From Arthrobacter pascens (lineage in GTDB: Bacteria > Actinomycetota > Actinomycetes > Actinomycetales > Micrococcaceae), in contig NZ_JAFHKT010000150.1 of assembly GCF_017052465.1 (NCBI RefSeq), positions 88,821 through 152,820 on the forward strand: DNA of 64,000 nucleotides, written 5' to 3'. Every line of letters starts with the position of its first letter. The first letter of the stretch is position 1. The notes under the pieces were generated by a model. It saw only the letters and a list, made by a program, of their open reading frames with translations, had not been told where the DNA came from and made no database searches. The position numbers were made by a program, and so were the translations under genes. Shown here one piece after another: positions 33,168 through 40,898 of the stretch.

Positions 33168-33995
33168 TCACATCCGACCAAACTTTGACCTGACCAAGGC
33201 GAAAATGCCGTAGCAAATAAAGCCGGCGCCGATCGCCAGCAGCAGGTAGGGACCATACGGGTGGTCCCGCAGGGCTTTGAGGCTGCCGTCCAGGCCGGTG
33301 GATTCTTCCGGGCTGTGTTTGGCGGCGGCGATGACGAAGAGCAAACCGGCCAGGATCAGTGCGATGCCCTTCGCAACGTGGCCCGTCACGCCCAGGGAAT
33401 CAATGAGCATTCCCCTCCGGGTGCCCTCAAAATGGAAAAGTTCCTCCTTGAACCCCCGCCGGACGCCTTTCACGATGAAGTAGACTCCCACGCCCATGAT
33501 GGTGAGGCCGAGCGCGCTCAGGACGACCGTGCCCAACGGTGTGGCCAGGAGTGCCGCGCTGACGTCCTTGGTTGACTCGCCGGAATCGCCGCGCAGGCCC
33601 ACCGCAAAACCGCCGAAGCTCAACCCGACGCTGCCATAGGCGACGGCCAAGAACCCGGAGGATATGTGTTTGCCGATTCTCTCCTTCGTCGGCAAATGGC
33701 GGGCACGGAGCGTGGCCTCGCTCAACTGCCAGAGGGCGAGGCCACAGCATGCGATCATTCCCGCCCACATGACGGCGGGTCCCCACGGATTGGCGGCCAG
33801 TTGCTCGATTGCCCCGGTGGCCTCGGCCTGGCCCGGAGCGCCCAGTGCCAGCGCGATGGCGATGGCGCCGACCACGATGTGGAGCAGCGCCATAACGGCA
33901 AACCCTGAACGCGCGACGACGTCCAGCGCCTTGGTGTTCGACGCCGCCTCAGCGGCGTCGGCCGCTTCGTCGATCGGGCTCGCCTTGTCCGTCAT
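33168..33995 (-). CDS. DUF1206 membrane protein
   Basis: A 275-residue integral membrane protein built of three similar two-helix repeats, the DUF1206 plan: VARSGFAVMALLHIVVGAIAIALAL, then SSGFLAVAYGSVGLSFGGFAVGL, then GVTGHVAKGIALILAGLLFVIAAA. Each repeat has a Gly-rich helix followed by another hydrophobic segment (MWAGMIACCGLALWQL, LSALGLTIMGVGVYFIVKG, LLLAIGAGFICYGIFALVRS). The function of the family is unknown; members are often stress-induced. The start is 7 bases after the stop of the small ORF encoded upstream on the same strand, so the two are likely cotranscribed. Confidence 0.85.
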   Translation of the reverse strand: MTDKASPIDEAADAAEAASNTKALDVVARSGFAVMALLHIVVGAIAIALALGAPGQAEATGAIEQLAANPWGPAVMWAGMIACCGLALWQLSEATLRARHLPTKERIGKHISSGFLAVAYGSVGLSFGGFAVGLRGDSGESTKDVSAALLATPLGTVVLSALGLTIMGVGVYFIVKGVRRGFKEELFHFEGTRRGMLIDSLGVTGHVAKGIALILAGLLFVIAAAKHSPEESTGLDGSLKALRDHPYGPYLLLAIGAGFICYGIFALVRSKFGRM

Positions 33996-34002
33996 GGCTT
34001 CG

Positions 34003-34293
34003 CTAGCCGTTCATGGGTCCTTCGGCATGGACCCTGTCGGCTCCTTCGCCGGTCAGTTTCACGGTGCAACGGACCACGAGCGTGTCCGGCGCGGTGTCGA
34101 GCTCCACGAGCGTGTCACCGGCTCTGAGCACCGCGTAGCCCTCCGACCCGGGCTCGACGCCAAAGCCTCTCGCCGCGGCGGCCTGCCGGGCATTTTCCAG
34201 CGCTTCCTGCCGGAGCTCCTCCACGTATTTCTCGTCGTCCTCGCGGGCGGAGTCGCCAAAGGCCCAGCCGAACAGTGTTCCCGTTGCTTCCAT
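34003..34293 (-). CDS. small soluble protein of unknown function
   Basis: A 96-residue protein I do not recognise. It has an acidic, helical N-terminal half (AREDDEKYVEELRQEALENARQAAAARGF) and a beta-type second half (GYAVLRAGDTLVELDTAPDTLVVRCTVKLTG). The ATG at 34293 is favoured because upstream residues in the same frame read through the divergent promoter region, but no good ribosome site marks it; an ATG at 34362 would give 119 residues. It sits 7 bases before the DUF1206 gene on the same strand and is divergent from the membrane protein gene at 34465. Confidence 0.55.
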   Translation of the reverse strand: MEATGTLFGWAFGDSAREDDEKYVEELRQEALENARQAAAARGFGVEPGSEGYAVLRAGDTLVELDTAPDTLVVRCTVKLTGEGADRVHAEGPMNG

Positions 34294-34342
34294 GGCGTTG
34301 ATTTTACGCGCAGAGGCGGTGCTATTACGGGCTTCCGTAACA

Positions 34343-34362
34343 TTAGTAAGTGTGCTTACCAT
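34343..34362. promoter_or_regulatory. GTAAG-N4-CTTAC inverted repeat in a divergent promoter region
   Basis: TTAGTAAGTGTGCTTACCAT contains the arms GTAAG and CTTAC four bases apart. A second nested inverted repeat, CACACC-N8-GGTGTG, follows at 34365-34384. A related AGTAAGCCTACT sequence lies upstream of the AI-2E gene (36379-36391). It may be a repressor site controlling both divergent genes. Confidence 0.35.
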
Positions 34363-34464
34363 ATGCACACCATGACTTTGGTGTGGCTGCTGTCCGCGGG
34401 CAATCCCGAAGGCGGCGTGGAAGCCATCGTTCCCCGATCTGACCTCTACGTAAGGAAGCACATC

Positions 34465-35004
34465 ATGGCAGGAAATCTACTGGCACGCTCCGTTCACGAC
34501 CTGACGGCGGCGGCCTGGTTCGGCGGTTCGCTCATGGGCGCCATTGGCCTGAACGGAGCCGCCGCGGAAGCCAAGGACCCCGCGGAGCGCACCCGGCTCT
34601 CAAGCGTGGGCTGGATGAAGTGGGCGCCCATTCAGACGGCGGCCTTCGCCACCCACCTCGTGGCGGACCTGGCCATCGCCTGGGAGAACAGGGAGCGGAT
34701 CGCCAAGCAGGACGGCGTGGGTGCTGACACCCTCTACAAGACGGCAGCAACCCTGGCGGGCGCCGCCGTCACGTTGTATGCAGGGATCCTGGGGAAGAAG
34801 GTCGAGAAGCTGGCGGACGAGGGTGCGGAAGGCGCCACCGAGCCGCAGCCCGGAGCGTCGGACCAACTGCAGGCCGCGCAGAAGCAGCTCAAGGTGCTGC
34901 AGTGGGCCATCCCCGCATTCGCGGCCTCGGTCATCGTGCTCGGAGCCAAGCACGGCGAGATGCAGCGGCCCAAGAATGTCTTCAAGGGCCTCCGCGACCG
35001 CTAA
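34465..35004 (+). CDS. integral membrane protein of unknown function
   Basis: A 179-residue protein with about four hydrophobic segments (LTAAAWFGGSLMGAIGL, AAFATHLVADLAIAW, TLAGAAVTLYAGILG, LQWAIPAFAASVIVLGAKHG) and a charged, Glu-rich loop between the third and fourth. I do not recognise a named family. ATG 34465 is chosen for its AAGGAAG ribosome site; the frame continues upstream but through the divergent promoter region. A 19-bp GC-rich terminator hairpin follows 47 bases after the stop, so it is probably monocistronic. Confidence 0.72.
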   Translation: MAGNLLARSVHDLTAAAWFGGSLMGAIGLNGAAAEAKDPAERTRLSSVGWMKWAPIQTAAFATHLVADLAIAWENRERIAKQDGVGADTLYKTAATLAGAAVTLYAGILGKKVEKLADEGAEGATEPQPGASDQLQAAQKQLKVLQWAIPAFAASVIVLGAKHGEMQRPKNVFKGLRDR

Positions 35005-35051
35005 CGCCGGCGATCAGCACCAGAACCTTGGCTGGCTGACGAAGGGAACGT

Positions 35052-35095
35052 CGACGGCGGCCGGTTCCCCCCGCGAGGGGAGCCGGCCGCCGTCG
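35052..35095. terminator. terminator hairpin between convergent genes
   Basis: GACGGCGGCCGGTTCCCC pairs with GGGGAGCCGGCCGCCGTC (one mismatch) around a six-base loop CCGCGA. It separates the membrane-protein gene from the convergent AI-2E gene. Confidence 0.7.
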
Positions 35096-35128
35096 TCGTG
35101 TGCGCCGCGTGAGCGGTGGCGAAAGCCG

Positions 35129-36325
35129 CTACACCGGCTGGCTGTTCGCCGGCGGCAGGTCGGGGTTCATCGGTTCCAGGTTGGGATCCTCGGCCGTCCA
35201 CACCTGGATCACGGCCCAGACCACGGCCGCGATCGGAACTGACAGGACAGCGCCGATGATGCCGGCGAGGATGGTGCCGGCAGTGAGCGCCATGAGGATG
35301 ACGAGGGCGTGGAGCTGGAGGGATTTGCCCATGACGACCGGCTGCAGCAGGTCGCCCTCCAGCTGGTTCACGGCGATGACCACGGCAACGACGATCAGGG
35401 CGACCACCGGCCCGTTGGCGACGAGCGCCACGAGCGCTGCCAGGATGCCGGCCACGGTCGCCCCGACCAGCGGGATGAAGGCGCCCATGAAGATGATGAT
35501 GGCCAGCGGAATGGCCAGCGGGACCTGCAGGATCAGCAGTGCCGCGCCGATTGCCACCGTATCCACCAGTGCCACGATGGCCGTTCCGCGGACATAGCCG
35601 CCGAGTACTTCCAGCGTGCGGCGTCCTGCCCGGCGGAGTTTCGCCTCCCGCTGGCCGCTGAAGGGTCGGAGGAAAAAGTTCCAGATCTTCGCGCCGTCCT
35701 TCAGGAAGAAGAAGAGGATCACCGCCATGAGGGTGGCGCCGGCAATGAATTCGGTGACCACGGACAGGCCGGAAATCGCGCCGGACCGGACCTGGCTGCT
35801 GGTGGCGAACTGGATGATGCCTTCCCTGGCCTGGTTCAGCTGCTCACGGTCCAGCGGGAACGGCCCGGTGAGGAGGAACTTTTCAAGTTCGTCGAGGCCG
35901 GACGCGGCCTGCTGCACCAGCTCGTTCCACTGGCTGCGGACCGACATGACAATCACCGTGGTGACGCCGGCCAGCAGCACCAGCAGTGCCACGAACGCTA
36001 TGCCCGTGGCCACGGCGCCGGGCAGACCCCTGCGGCGGAGCATGTTCACGAACGGGCCGATGGCGGCCGCCAGGATCAGGGCAATCATGGTCGGGATGAC
36101 CAGCAGCCTGATCTGCAGCAGGGCGTACACCGACACGCTGGCGACGGTGAGGATCAGCAGTATCTGGGCGGACCGGGTGCCCACCCGGCCCAGGCTGTCG
36201 GTCCAGAGTTCGCGCGACGGTTTCGTTTCTGCTGGGGCTGTGTTGGCCGGCCGGGCTGCGTCCTTGCCGGCGTGATCGTGGTCTCGAGGCAATTCTTGCT
36301 CGGACAGTCGTACTGCGCGGGCCAT
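35129..36325 (-). CDS. AI-2E family transporter
   Basis: A 398-residue multi-spanning membrane protein of the AI-2 exporter-like superfamily (PF01594). The order is typical: two N-terminal helices (AQILLILTVASVSVYALLQ, LVIPTMIALILAAAIGPFVNML), a third, a long amphipathic cytoplasmic stretch (QWNELVQQAASGLDELEKFLL), then a C-terminal helix bundle with AIPLAIIIFMGAFIPLVGATVAGILAAL and VVIAVNQLEGDLLQPVVMGKSLQLHALVI, the family signature. Some members export AI-2 and others are Na+/H+ antiporters, so the substrate is open. The AGGAG ribosome site is clear. The N-terminal 40 residues are charged and disordered. Confidence 0.9.
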   Translation of the reverse strand: MARAVRLSEQELPRDHDHAGKDAARPANTAPAETKPSRELWTDSLGRVGTRSAQILLILTVASVSVYALLQIRLLVIPTMIALILAAAIGPFVNMLRRRGLPGAVATGIAFVALLVLLAGVTTVIVMSVRSQWNELVQQAASGLDELEKFLLTGPFPLDREQLNQAREGIIQFATSSQVRSGAISGLSVVTEFIAGATLMAVILFFFLKDGAKIWNFFLRPFSGQREAKLRRAGRRTLEVLGGYVRGTAIVALVDTVAIGAALLILQVPLAIPLAIIIFMGAFIPLVGATVAGILAALVALVANGPVVALIVVAVVIAVNQLEGDLLQPVVMGKSLQLHALVILMALTAGTILAGIIGAVLSVPIAAVVWAVIQVWTAEDPNLEPMNPDLPPANSQPV

Positions 36326-36439
36326 GGGAACTCCTAGTAATCAGCGGGCAGTGGACAGCGTCTAGCTCCCCAATCAGATAGTAAGCCTACTGATGTAAAG
36401 GATGGCGGGGAAACCCGCGCCCGGCAGACCCCTGGAGCG

Positions 36440-37015
36440 TCAGAACTCAGCGTTGACGAAGCCGATCACGATGGCCGCCCACCAGCACAACTGCGAGATG
36501 CCCAAACACAGCAGCATGTGGATGCGCTGGCCTATGGGCAGGGCCGCGAAGGTCGTCGTGGGCGGCATGACCACGAGGCGTCGCATCAGTGGAATCAGCA
36601 TGATGCCGTTCAGCATCAGCACCAGCACGGCCGCCAGTTTCACGACGGTCAAAGGGTTGCTGAGGTCCGGACTCAGGAAGGCGCCCGTGAACAGCAGGAC
36701 CGCCGTGCCCGACCAGATCAAGGGGCCGGCGGCGCCGTCCAGGCGGATCGTTTCGGCAAGTTCACGCCTGCCGATCAGCCACAGAAAACCATGCCAGTCC
36801 ACCAGCAGGATGGCGCCGAACGCCAGCACCATCGCCAGGATGTGGACGGACAGGCTCAGGACGCGGGGCGGTCCCTCGACTGTGACGGACAGCCCCAGGA
36901 CGACGGCGAGCACCCAGGCCGCCGCGGCGGCGGCGCAGAGGATCCCGACCAGCCGGCGGGATGATTTGTGGGCTTTCCGGGGGAACCTGCGGCCCGCGGC
37001 TGCACTGTACGTCAT
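36440..37015 (-). CDS. membrane protein of unknown function, five predicted helices
   Basis: A 191-residue integral membrane protein with about five hydrophobic segments: LVGILCAAAAAAWVLAVVLG, VHILAMVLAFGAILLVDWHGF, IWSGTAVLLFTGAFL, VVKLAAVLVLMLNGIMLIPLM and LLCLGISQLCWWAAIVIGF. Conserved-looking polar residues inside the membrane (His, Asp-Trp-His) recall small cytochrome-b-like or DUF2269-like proteins, but I cannot assign a family. A GGAGGT ribosome site precedes the ATG. It is transcribed alone; the hairpin upstream belongs to the neighbouring GntR operon. Confidence 0.68.
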   Translation of the reverse strand: MTYSAAAGRRFPRKAHKSSRRLVGILCAAAAAAWVLAVVLGLSVTVEGPPRVLSLSVHILAMVLAFGAILLVDWHGFLWLIGRRELAETIRLDGAAGPLIWSGTAVLLFTGAFLSPDLSNPLTVVKLAAVLVLMLNGIMLIPLMRRLVVMPPTTTFAALPIGQRIHMLLCLGISQLCWWAAIVIGFVNAEF

Positions 37016-37147
37016 GGCCTACCTCCAACTGCCTGAAAGGACCGTTGCCTATGGGTGGCGGATGCTGCCGCGAGGTAAACCGCTAAGTTGAGGATCGAAC
37101 CGGGACCTTGGGAAAACCTTGGAAAAAACCTGTGAAACGGGCTTTCA

Positions 37148-37176
37148 CCCCCACAAATGGTCCCCCTATGTGGGGG
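37148..37176 (-). terminator. terminator of the MFS-GntR operon
   Basis: CCCCCACA (37148-37155) pairs with TGTGGGGG (37169-37176) twelve bases after the stop of the minus-strand gntR gene. Its loop is 13 bases. Confidence 0.55.
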
Positions 37177-37188
37177 ATGACTACAGGG

Positions 37189-37869
37189 TTACTCCCTCAG
37201 CCATTCGGCGCAGGAATTGAGGTTGCGGTTCACACTGGCCACGGCCTCGTCAGCATCGTGCGCTGCGATGGCGTCCACGAGCCGTTCGTGGCCCTCGCGC
37301 GGCAGGCCTTGGAATCCGGGGCGCCCGTGCTGCTTCAGCAGGTCGTTGTGGAAGACCTCGCCGAAGCTGGCGTAGAGCTCGTACAGCAGCGGGTTGCCGG
37401 AGGCGTGCGCCACGCGCTCGTGGAAGCCCCAGTCGGCGCGGGCCCAGGCCGCGTAGTCGGCCGCGTTCCAGGCGGCTTCGCGGTCGGCGAGCAACGCGCG
37501 CAGGGCGGCGACGTCGTCGGCCGTTGCGTTGCGGGCGGCGAGGCGGGCGGCCTGGGTGTCCAGCCCCACGCGCACCTCGAGGATGTGCTCCTCGGTGTGG
37601 TCCTGGTACATGCGGCGGGCGGCGCCGGAAATCTCGCTGGTGGCGCGGACGTACGTGCCGTCACCGCGCCTGACCTCGAGCATGCCGCTGTGGGCCAGGG
37701 CCTTGATCGCCTCGCGGAGCGTGCCGCGTGAGACGCCCAGACCGGCCATCAGCTCTGTCTCGGAGGGGATCCGCTGCTGCAGCGGCCACTCTCCCGAGTG
37801 GACCATTTCGCGGAGTTTGGCGGTGATTTCGTCGGCCAGCGGCTGGCGGTGCGAGGTGCTCAGCGTCAT
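37189..37869 (-). CDS. GntR-family (FadR subfamily, FCD domain) transcriptional regulator
   Basis: A 226-residue DNA-binding regulator. The N-terminal winged helix reads LREMVHSGEWPLQQRIPSETELMAGLGVSRGTLREAIKALAHSGMLEVRRGDGTYV (the GntR signature). The C-terminal FCD domain has the metal/ligand positions in WGFHERVAHASGN and GHERLVDAIAAHD. It starts six bases after the stop of the CynX-type transporter gene and is cotranscribed with it. A TAGAC-N7-GTCTA palindrome in the promoter of that transporter is the natural candidate operator, giving autoregulation. The effector is unknown; FCD regulators sense organic acids or related small carboxylates. Confidence 0.9.
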   Translation of the reverse strand: MTLSTSHRQPLADEITAKLREMVHSGEWPLQQRIPSETELMAGLGVSRGTLREAIKALAHSGMLEVRRGDGTYVRATSEISGAARRMYQDHTEEHILEVRVGLDTQAARLAARNATADDVAALRALLADREAAWNAADYAAWARADWGFHERVAHASGNPLLYELYASFGEVFHNDLLKQHGRPGFQGLPREGHERLVDAIAAHDADEAVASVNRNLNSCAEWLRE

Positions 37870-37875
37870 GGCGTC

Positions 37876-39135
37876 CTAGCCTTTCGTCTTGGCGGTGCTT
37901 TTGGCGGTGCTTTTGGCGGTGCTTTTGGCAGTGCTTCTGGCAGTGAGGTGGTGGGCCACAACGATCTGGGCCAGGGCAATCGCCAGCAGCAACGCCAGCG
38001 GCAGCGTCCAGCCTCCGGTCGAGCTGTGCAGCAGGCCCATGCCAAACGGACCCACGGTGGCCAGGAGGTAGCCGGTGGACTGGGCCAGTGTGGAGAGCGC
38101 GGTGGTTTCGGCAGTGTCCCGGCCGCTGCGGCTGATGATCACCATGACCAGCGGAAAGATGCCGAGCCCGAAGCCGAGCAGCACAGCCGGGACGGCCGCG
38201 AGGGATACCGGCAGGAAGAGGAGCGCGGCCACCCCAATCACCATGGTGACGCTGACCAGGTAAAAGGCCGGGCGCAGCATGCGGGGCCGGGAGCCGATGG
38301 CGATCAGCACCATGCCGGCCGGAACCGAAACCAGCTGCATGAGTCCGAACATCAGGCCGCTGTCCGCGGCGCTGAGGCCCATGGTGGTGAGCATGTACGG
38401 GAACCAGCTCAGCAGCGCGTACGCCAGCAGCGCCTGCAGCGTGAAGATGGCCGTGAGCAGCGCCCCCTTGCGGGTCCGCAGCAGCGGCCACGGCGACACG
38501 TGGCCCGACGTCCCGCGGACACTGTTGCGGTGTGCGTGCAGTGCCACGGGCAGGAAGCCCAGGAAAGCGGTCATGGCGAGAATGCCGATCGCGCCCAGGC
38601 CCGCGGACGGCGAGCCGAGCAGCTGGGCCAGAGGCACGACGGCCACGGCCGTGACGGTGGCCCCGGTGGTCATGGTCACGGTGTAGAGGCCGGTCATGAG
38701 GGAGGTGCGATGGGCGAAATGCTCGCGGATGAATGACGGCATGGCCACGTTGCAGACCGCCAGGCCGGACATCCCCAGCACCGTCCCGGCCAGCAGCATG
38801 CCGGTGGAGGGGATGCCGCGGACCAGCAGCCCGGCGGCCAGCATCGCGAGGCACAGCAGGATGGACTTCTCGACGCCGAGCCGGCCCGTGAGCCACGACG
38901 TCGCCGCCCCCGCCAGCGCGAAACACAGCGTGGGAATGGACGGGATCACTGACGCCACCAGCGGGCCGTAGCCCAGCACCAGCTGAAGATCGTGGAACAG
39001 CGCCGACGCGCCGGTGATGCCCGCCCGGAGGTTCAATCCGATCAGCACCAGCGCAATAACGCTGACGACGACGGCGGCGCGCGCCTTGGGCGGGCGGGCA
39101 GCGGTCGCCGCGGGAGCTGAAGAAACGGAGGTCAT
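37876..39135 (-). CDS. CynX/NimT-type MFS transporter with a C-terminal STAK repeat tail
   Basis: Twelve-helix major facilitator of the CynX/NimT branch, 419 residues: VVVSVIALVLIGLNLRAGITGASALFHDLQ, LTGRLGVEKSILLCLAMLAAGLLVRG, LLAGTVLGMSGLAVCNVAMPSFIREHFAHR, and LFGLMQLVSVPAGMVLIAIGSR are typical. Relatives export nitroimidazoles or carry cyanate-like compounds; the substrate here is not known. The C-terminus is a run of Ser-Thr-Ala-Lys units encoded by 12-bp tandem DNA repeats (37889-37940) and is positively charged in the cytoplasm. The gntR gene follows after six bases. Confidence 0.88.
   Translation of the reverse strand: MTSVSSAPAATAARPPKARAAVVVSVIALVLIGLNLRAGITGASALFHDLQLVLGYGPLVASVIPSIPTLCFALAGAATSWLTGRLGVEKSILLCLAMLAAGLLVRGIPSTGMLLAGTVLGMSGLAVCNVAMPSFIREHFAHRTSLMTGLYTVTMTTGATVTAVAVVPLAQLLGSPSAGLGAIGILAMTAFLGFLPVALHAHRNSVRGTSGHVSPWPLLRTRKGALLTAIFTLQALLAYALLSWFPYMLTTMGLSAADSGLMFGLMQLVSVPAGMVLIAIGSRPRMLRPAFYLVSVTMVIGVAALLFLPVSLAAVPAVLLGFGLGIFPLVMVIISRSGRDTAETTALSTLAQSTGYLLATVGPFGMGLLHSSTGGWTLPLALLLAIALAQIVVAHHLTARSTAKSTAKSTAKSTAKTKG
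37889..37940. repeat. 12-bp tandem repeat encoding the STAK tail
   Basis: The + strand unit GGCGGTGCTTTT starts at 37891, 37903 and 37915, with a variant GGCAGTGCTTCT at 37927. On the coding strand each unit gives Lys-Ser-Thr-Ala. Because the period is a multiple of three, copy number could change without breaking the frame. Confidence 0.85.
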
Positions 39136-39143
39136 TCCTTAAC

Positions 39144-39169
39144 GTTAGACGTTAGACGTTTGATGTCTA
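39144..39169. promoter_or_regulatory. candidate GntR operator before the MFS gene
   Basis: TAGAC-GTTTGAT-GTCTA (39153-39169) is an inverted repeat with 5-bp arms, and GTTAGAC is directly repeated at 39144 and 39151. It lies 9-34 bases upstream of the MFS start codon, over the likely promoter. FadR-type GntR proteins bind palindromes of this kind. Confidence 0.55.
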
Positions 39170-39278
39170 GGGTTTTGTGGCAAATCTCTCGCGGCCCCCC
39201 GGCGGGACGAATAGACTCGGGCACACCGACACAGGGGGCCGACCGCGGGCCACCGACGCGAAAGGATGCCGTACGGCC

Positions 39279-40856
39279 ATGACTTCCGAGGGCCTTGAAA
39301 CCGAGAAGAAGTACGACGTCGACCCCGACACCGCGCTCCCGGCACTGCACGCGATACCCGGAGTGGAACGGGTGGGGGAGCCGTCCGACGCCGACCTGGA
39401 GGCGGTCTATTTCGACACGGACGACTTCATCCTGGCCTCCCGCCGGATCACCCTCCGGCGCCGCACGGGCGGAGCCGACGCCGGCTGGCACCTTAAACTG
39501 CCGGCGAAATACGACACGGAATCCGGTACAGAGTCCGGTGCAGAGCAGGCACCCCGGCAGCGGCGGGAGATCCATGCGCCGCTGGGACAGGCCGCCGTCG
39601 TCCCCGGGGAACTCCTGGCCCACCTGCATGTCTACCTCCGCGGCGCCGAGCCGGCACCCGCCGCCCGGCTGCAGACCAGGCGCACCACCCACGCGCTGTA
39701 CGGGCAGGGCGGCGTGCACCTGGCCGACTTTGCCGACGACAGGGTGGAGGCCGAAACCCTGGGCAGCGCGGGGCGGAAGCAGGAATGGCGCGAGTGGGAA
39801 CTCGAGCTCGTCCACGGGGACCCGGACCTGTTCGCTGCCGCCGCCGCCGCGCTCGCCGAGACCGGCGCGAGGCCGGCGGCGCATGCGTCCAAACTGGCGA
39901 GGGCGCGGGGGGAAGAGGCTCCGGCGGGCACCGCCGGGAACGGGGGACAGCAGCCGGGCGGGAAGGCGGCCGCAAAGCAGCTGCCGGCCTCCGGCGTCGT
40001 GATCGCCTACCTGGGTGAGCAAGTCAGGGAGCTCCTGGCGACCGATCCTGCCGTGCGGCTGGAGGAGCCCGACGCCGTCCACCAAATGCGCTCCGCCGCG
40101 CGGCGCATGCGCTCCGCCCTGGCGGTCTACCGCAAACTGTTCAGGGCCGCGCCGGTCCGGAGGCTGCGCGACGAACTCCAGTGGCTTGGCGGCATCCTCG
40201 GATCGCCCCGTGACTCCGAAGTGATGCGTGAGCGGCTGCGTACCCACGTTGCCGAGCTGCCTCCGGAGCAGGCCAGCGCGGTCAACGGCAGGCTGGAGCG
40301 CGAACTGGGCCGCAGGTTCGATGCCGGCTACCGGAGAGTGCAGGAAGTTCTCATGGCAGACCGCTACTTCCGGCTGCTGGATGACCTGGAGGACTTCCGG
40401 GACAACCCGCCGGTCCGCCCGGCTGCGTCTGCGCCCGCCGGAACCGTGGCGGGCAAGCGGGTGAAAAAGACAGTCAAGCGGCTGCGCCGTTCGCACAAGG
40501 CGGCGAAGCGTGAGAAGACGAGCCCGGGGCATGAAACCGCGCTGCACCAGGTGCGCAAGGACGCCAAACGCCTGCGGCACGCGGCGGAATCGGCCGAGCC
40601 GCTCTACGGGAAGCGGGCAGCCAAGCTGGCCAAGGCCGCCCGCCGCCAGCAGAAGATCCTGGGCGACCACCACGACAGCGTGGTGGCGCGGACCCTCCTG
40701 GACAAGATGGTCCGCGGTCCGGAGCTTCCGGAGCAGGCCGTCGCCGGCTATGGCTCCCTGCTCGAGACGGAGGCCAGGATCATCGCCCGAACCGAAGCCA
40801 AGTACCGCAAGGCCAGGCGGAAGGCGCGGAAGCTGCTGAAGCGCGGGGTCGGCTAG
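39279..40856 (+). CDS. CYTH and CHAD domain protein
   Basis: A 525-residue cytoplasmic protein. Residues 1-200 form a CYTH (triphosphate tunnel) domain starting with the ExExK motif ETEKK (E7, E9, K11) and containing VYFDTDDFILASRRITLRRR and WHLKLPA. Residues about 245-520 form a CHAD domain with the conserved histidines in DAVHQMRSAARRMRSAL and ALHQVRKDAKRLRHAAE. CHAD domains bind inorganic polyphosphate, and the CYTH part may hydrolyse triphosphate or polyphosphate. ATG 39279 is chosen as the codon before the ExExK motif; an AAAGGA lies 12 bases upstream, slightly far. Residues 215-240 are a Gly/Ala-rich linker. It converges on the PucR gene. Confidence 0.9.
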   Translation: MTSEGLETEKKYDVDPDTALPALHAIPGVERVGEPSDADLEAVYFDTDDFILASRRITLRRRTGGADAGWHLKLPAKYDTESGTESGAEQAPRQRREIHAPLGQAAVVPGELLAHLHVYLRGAEPAPAARLQTRRTTHALYGQGGVHLADFADDRVEAETLGSAGRKQEWREWELELVHGDPDLFAAAAAALAETGARPAAHASKLARARGEEAPAGTAGNGGQQPGGKAAAKQLPASGVVIAYLGEQVRELLATDPAVRLEEPDAVHQMRSAARRMRSALAVYRKLFRAAPVRRLRDELQWLGGILGSPRDSEVMRERLRTHVAELPPEQASAVNGRLERELGRRFDAGYRRVQEVLMADRYFRLLDDLEDFRDNPPVRPAASAPAGTVAGKRVKKTVKRLRRSHKAAKREKTSPGHETALHQVRKDAKRLRHAAESAEPLYGKRAAKLAKAARRQQKILGDHHDSVVARTLLDKMVRGPELPEQAVAGYGSLLETEARIIARTEAKYRKARRKARKLLKRGVG

Positions 40857-40898
40857 CCGTAGCTAGCCTTACGGCCGCCGGAGGGGGCCCACCCCTGA

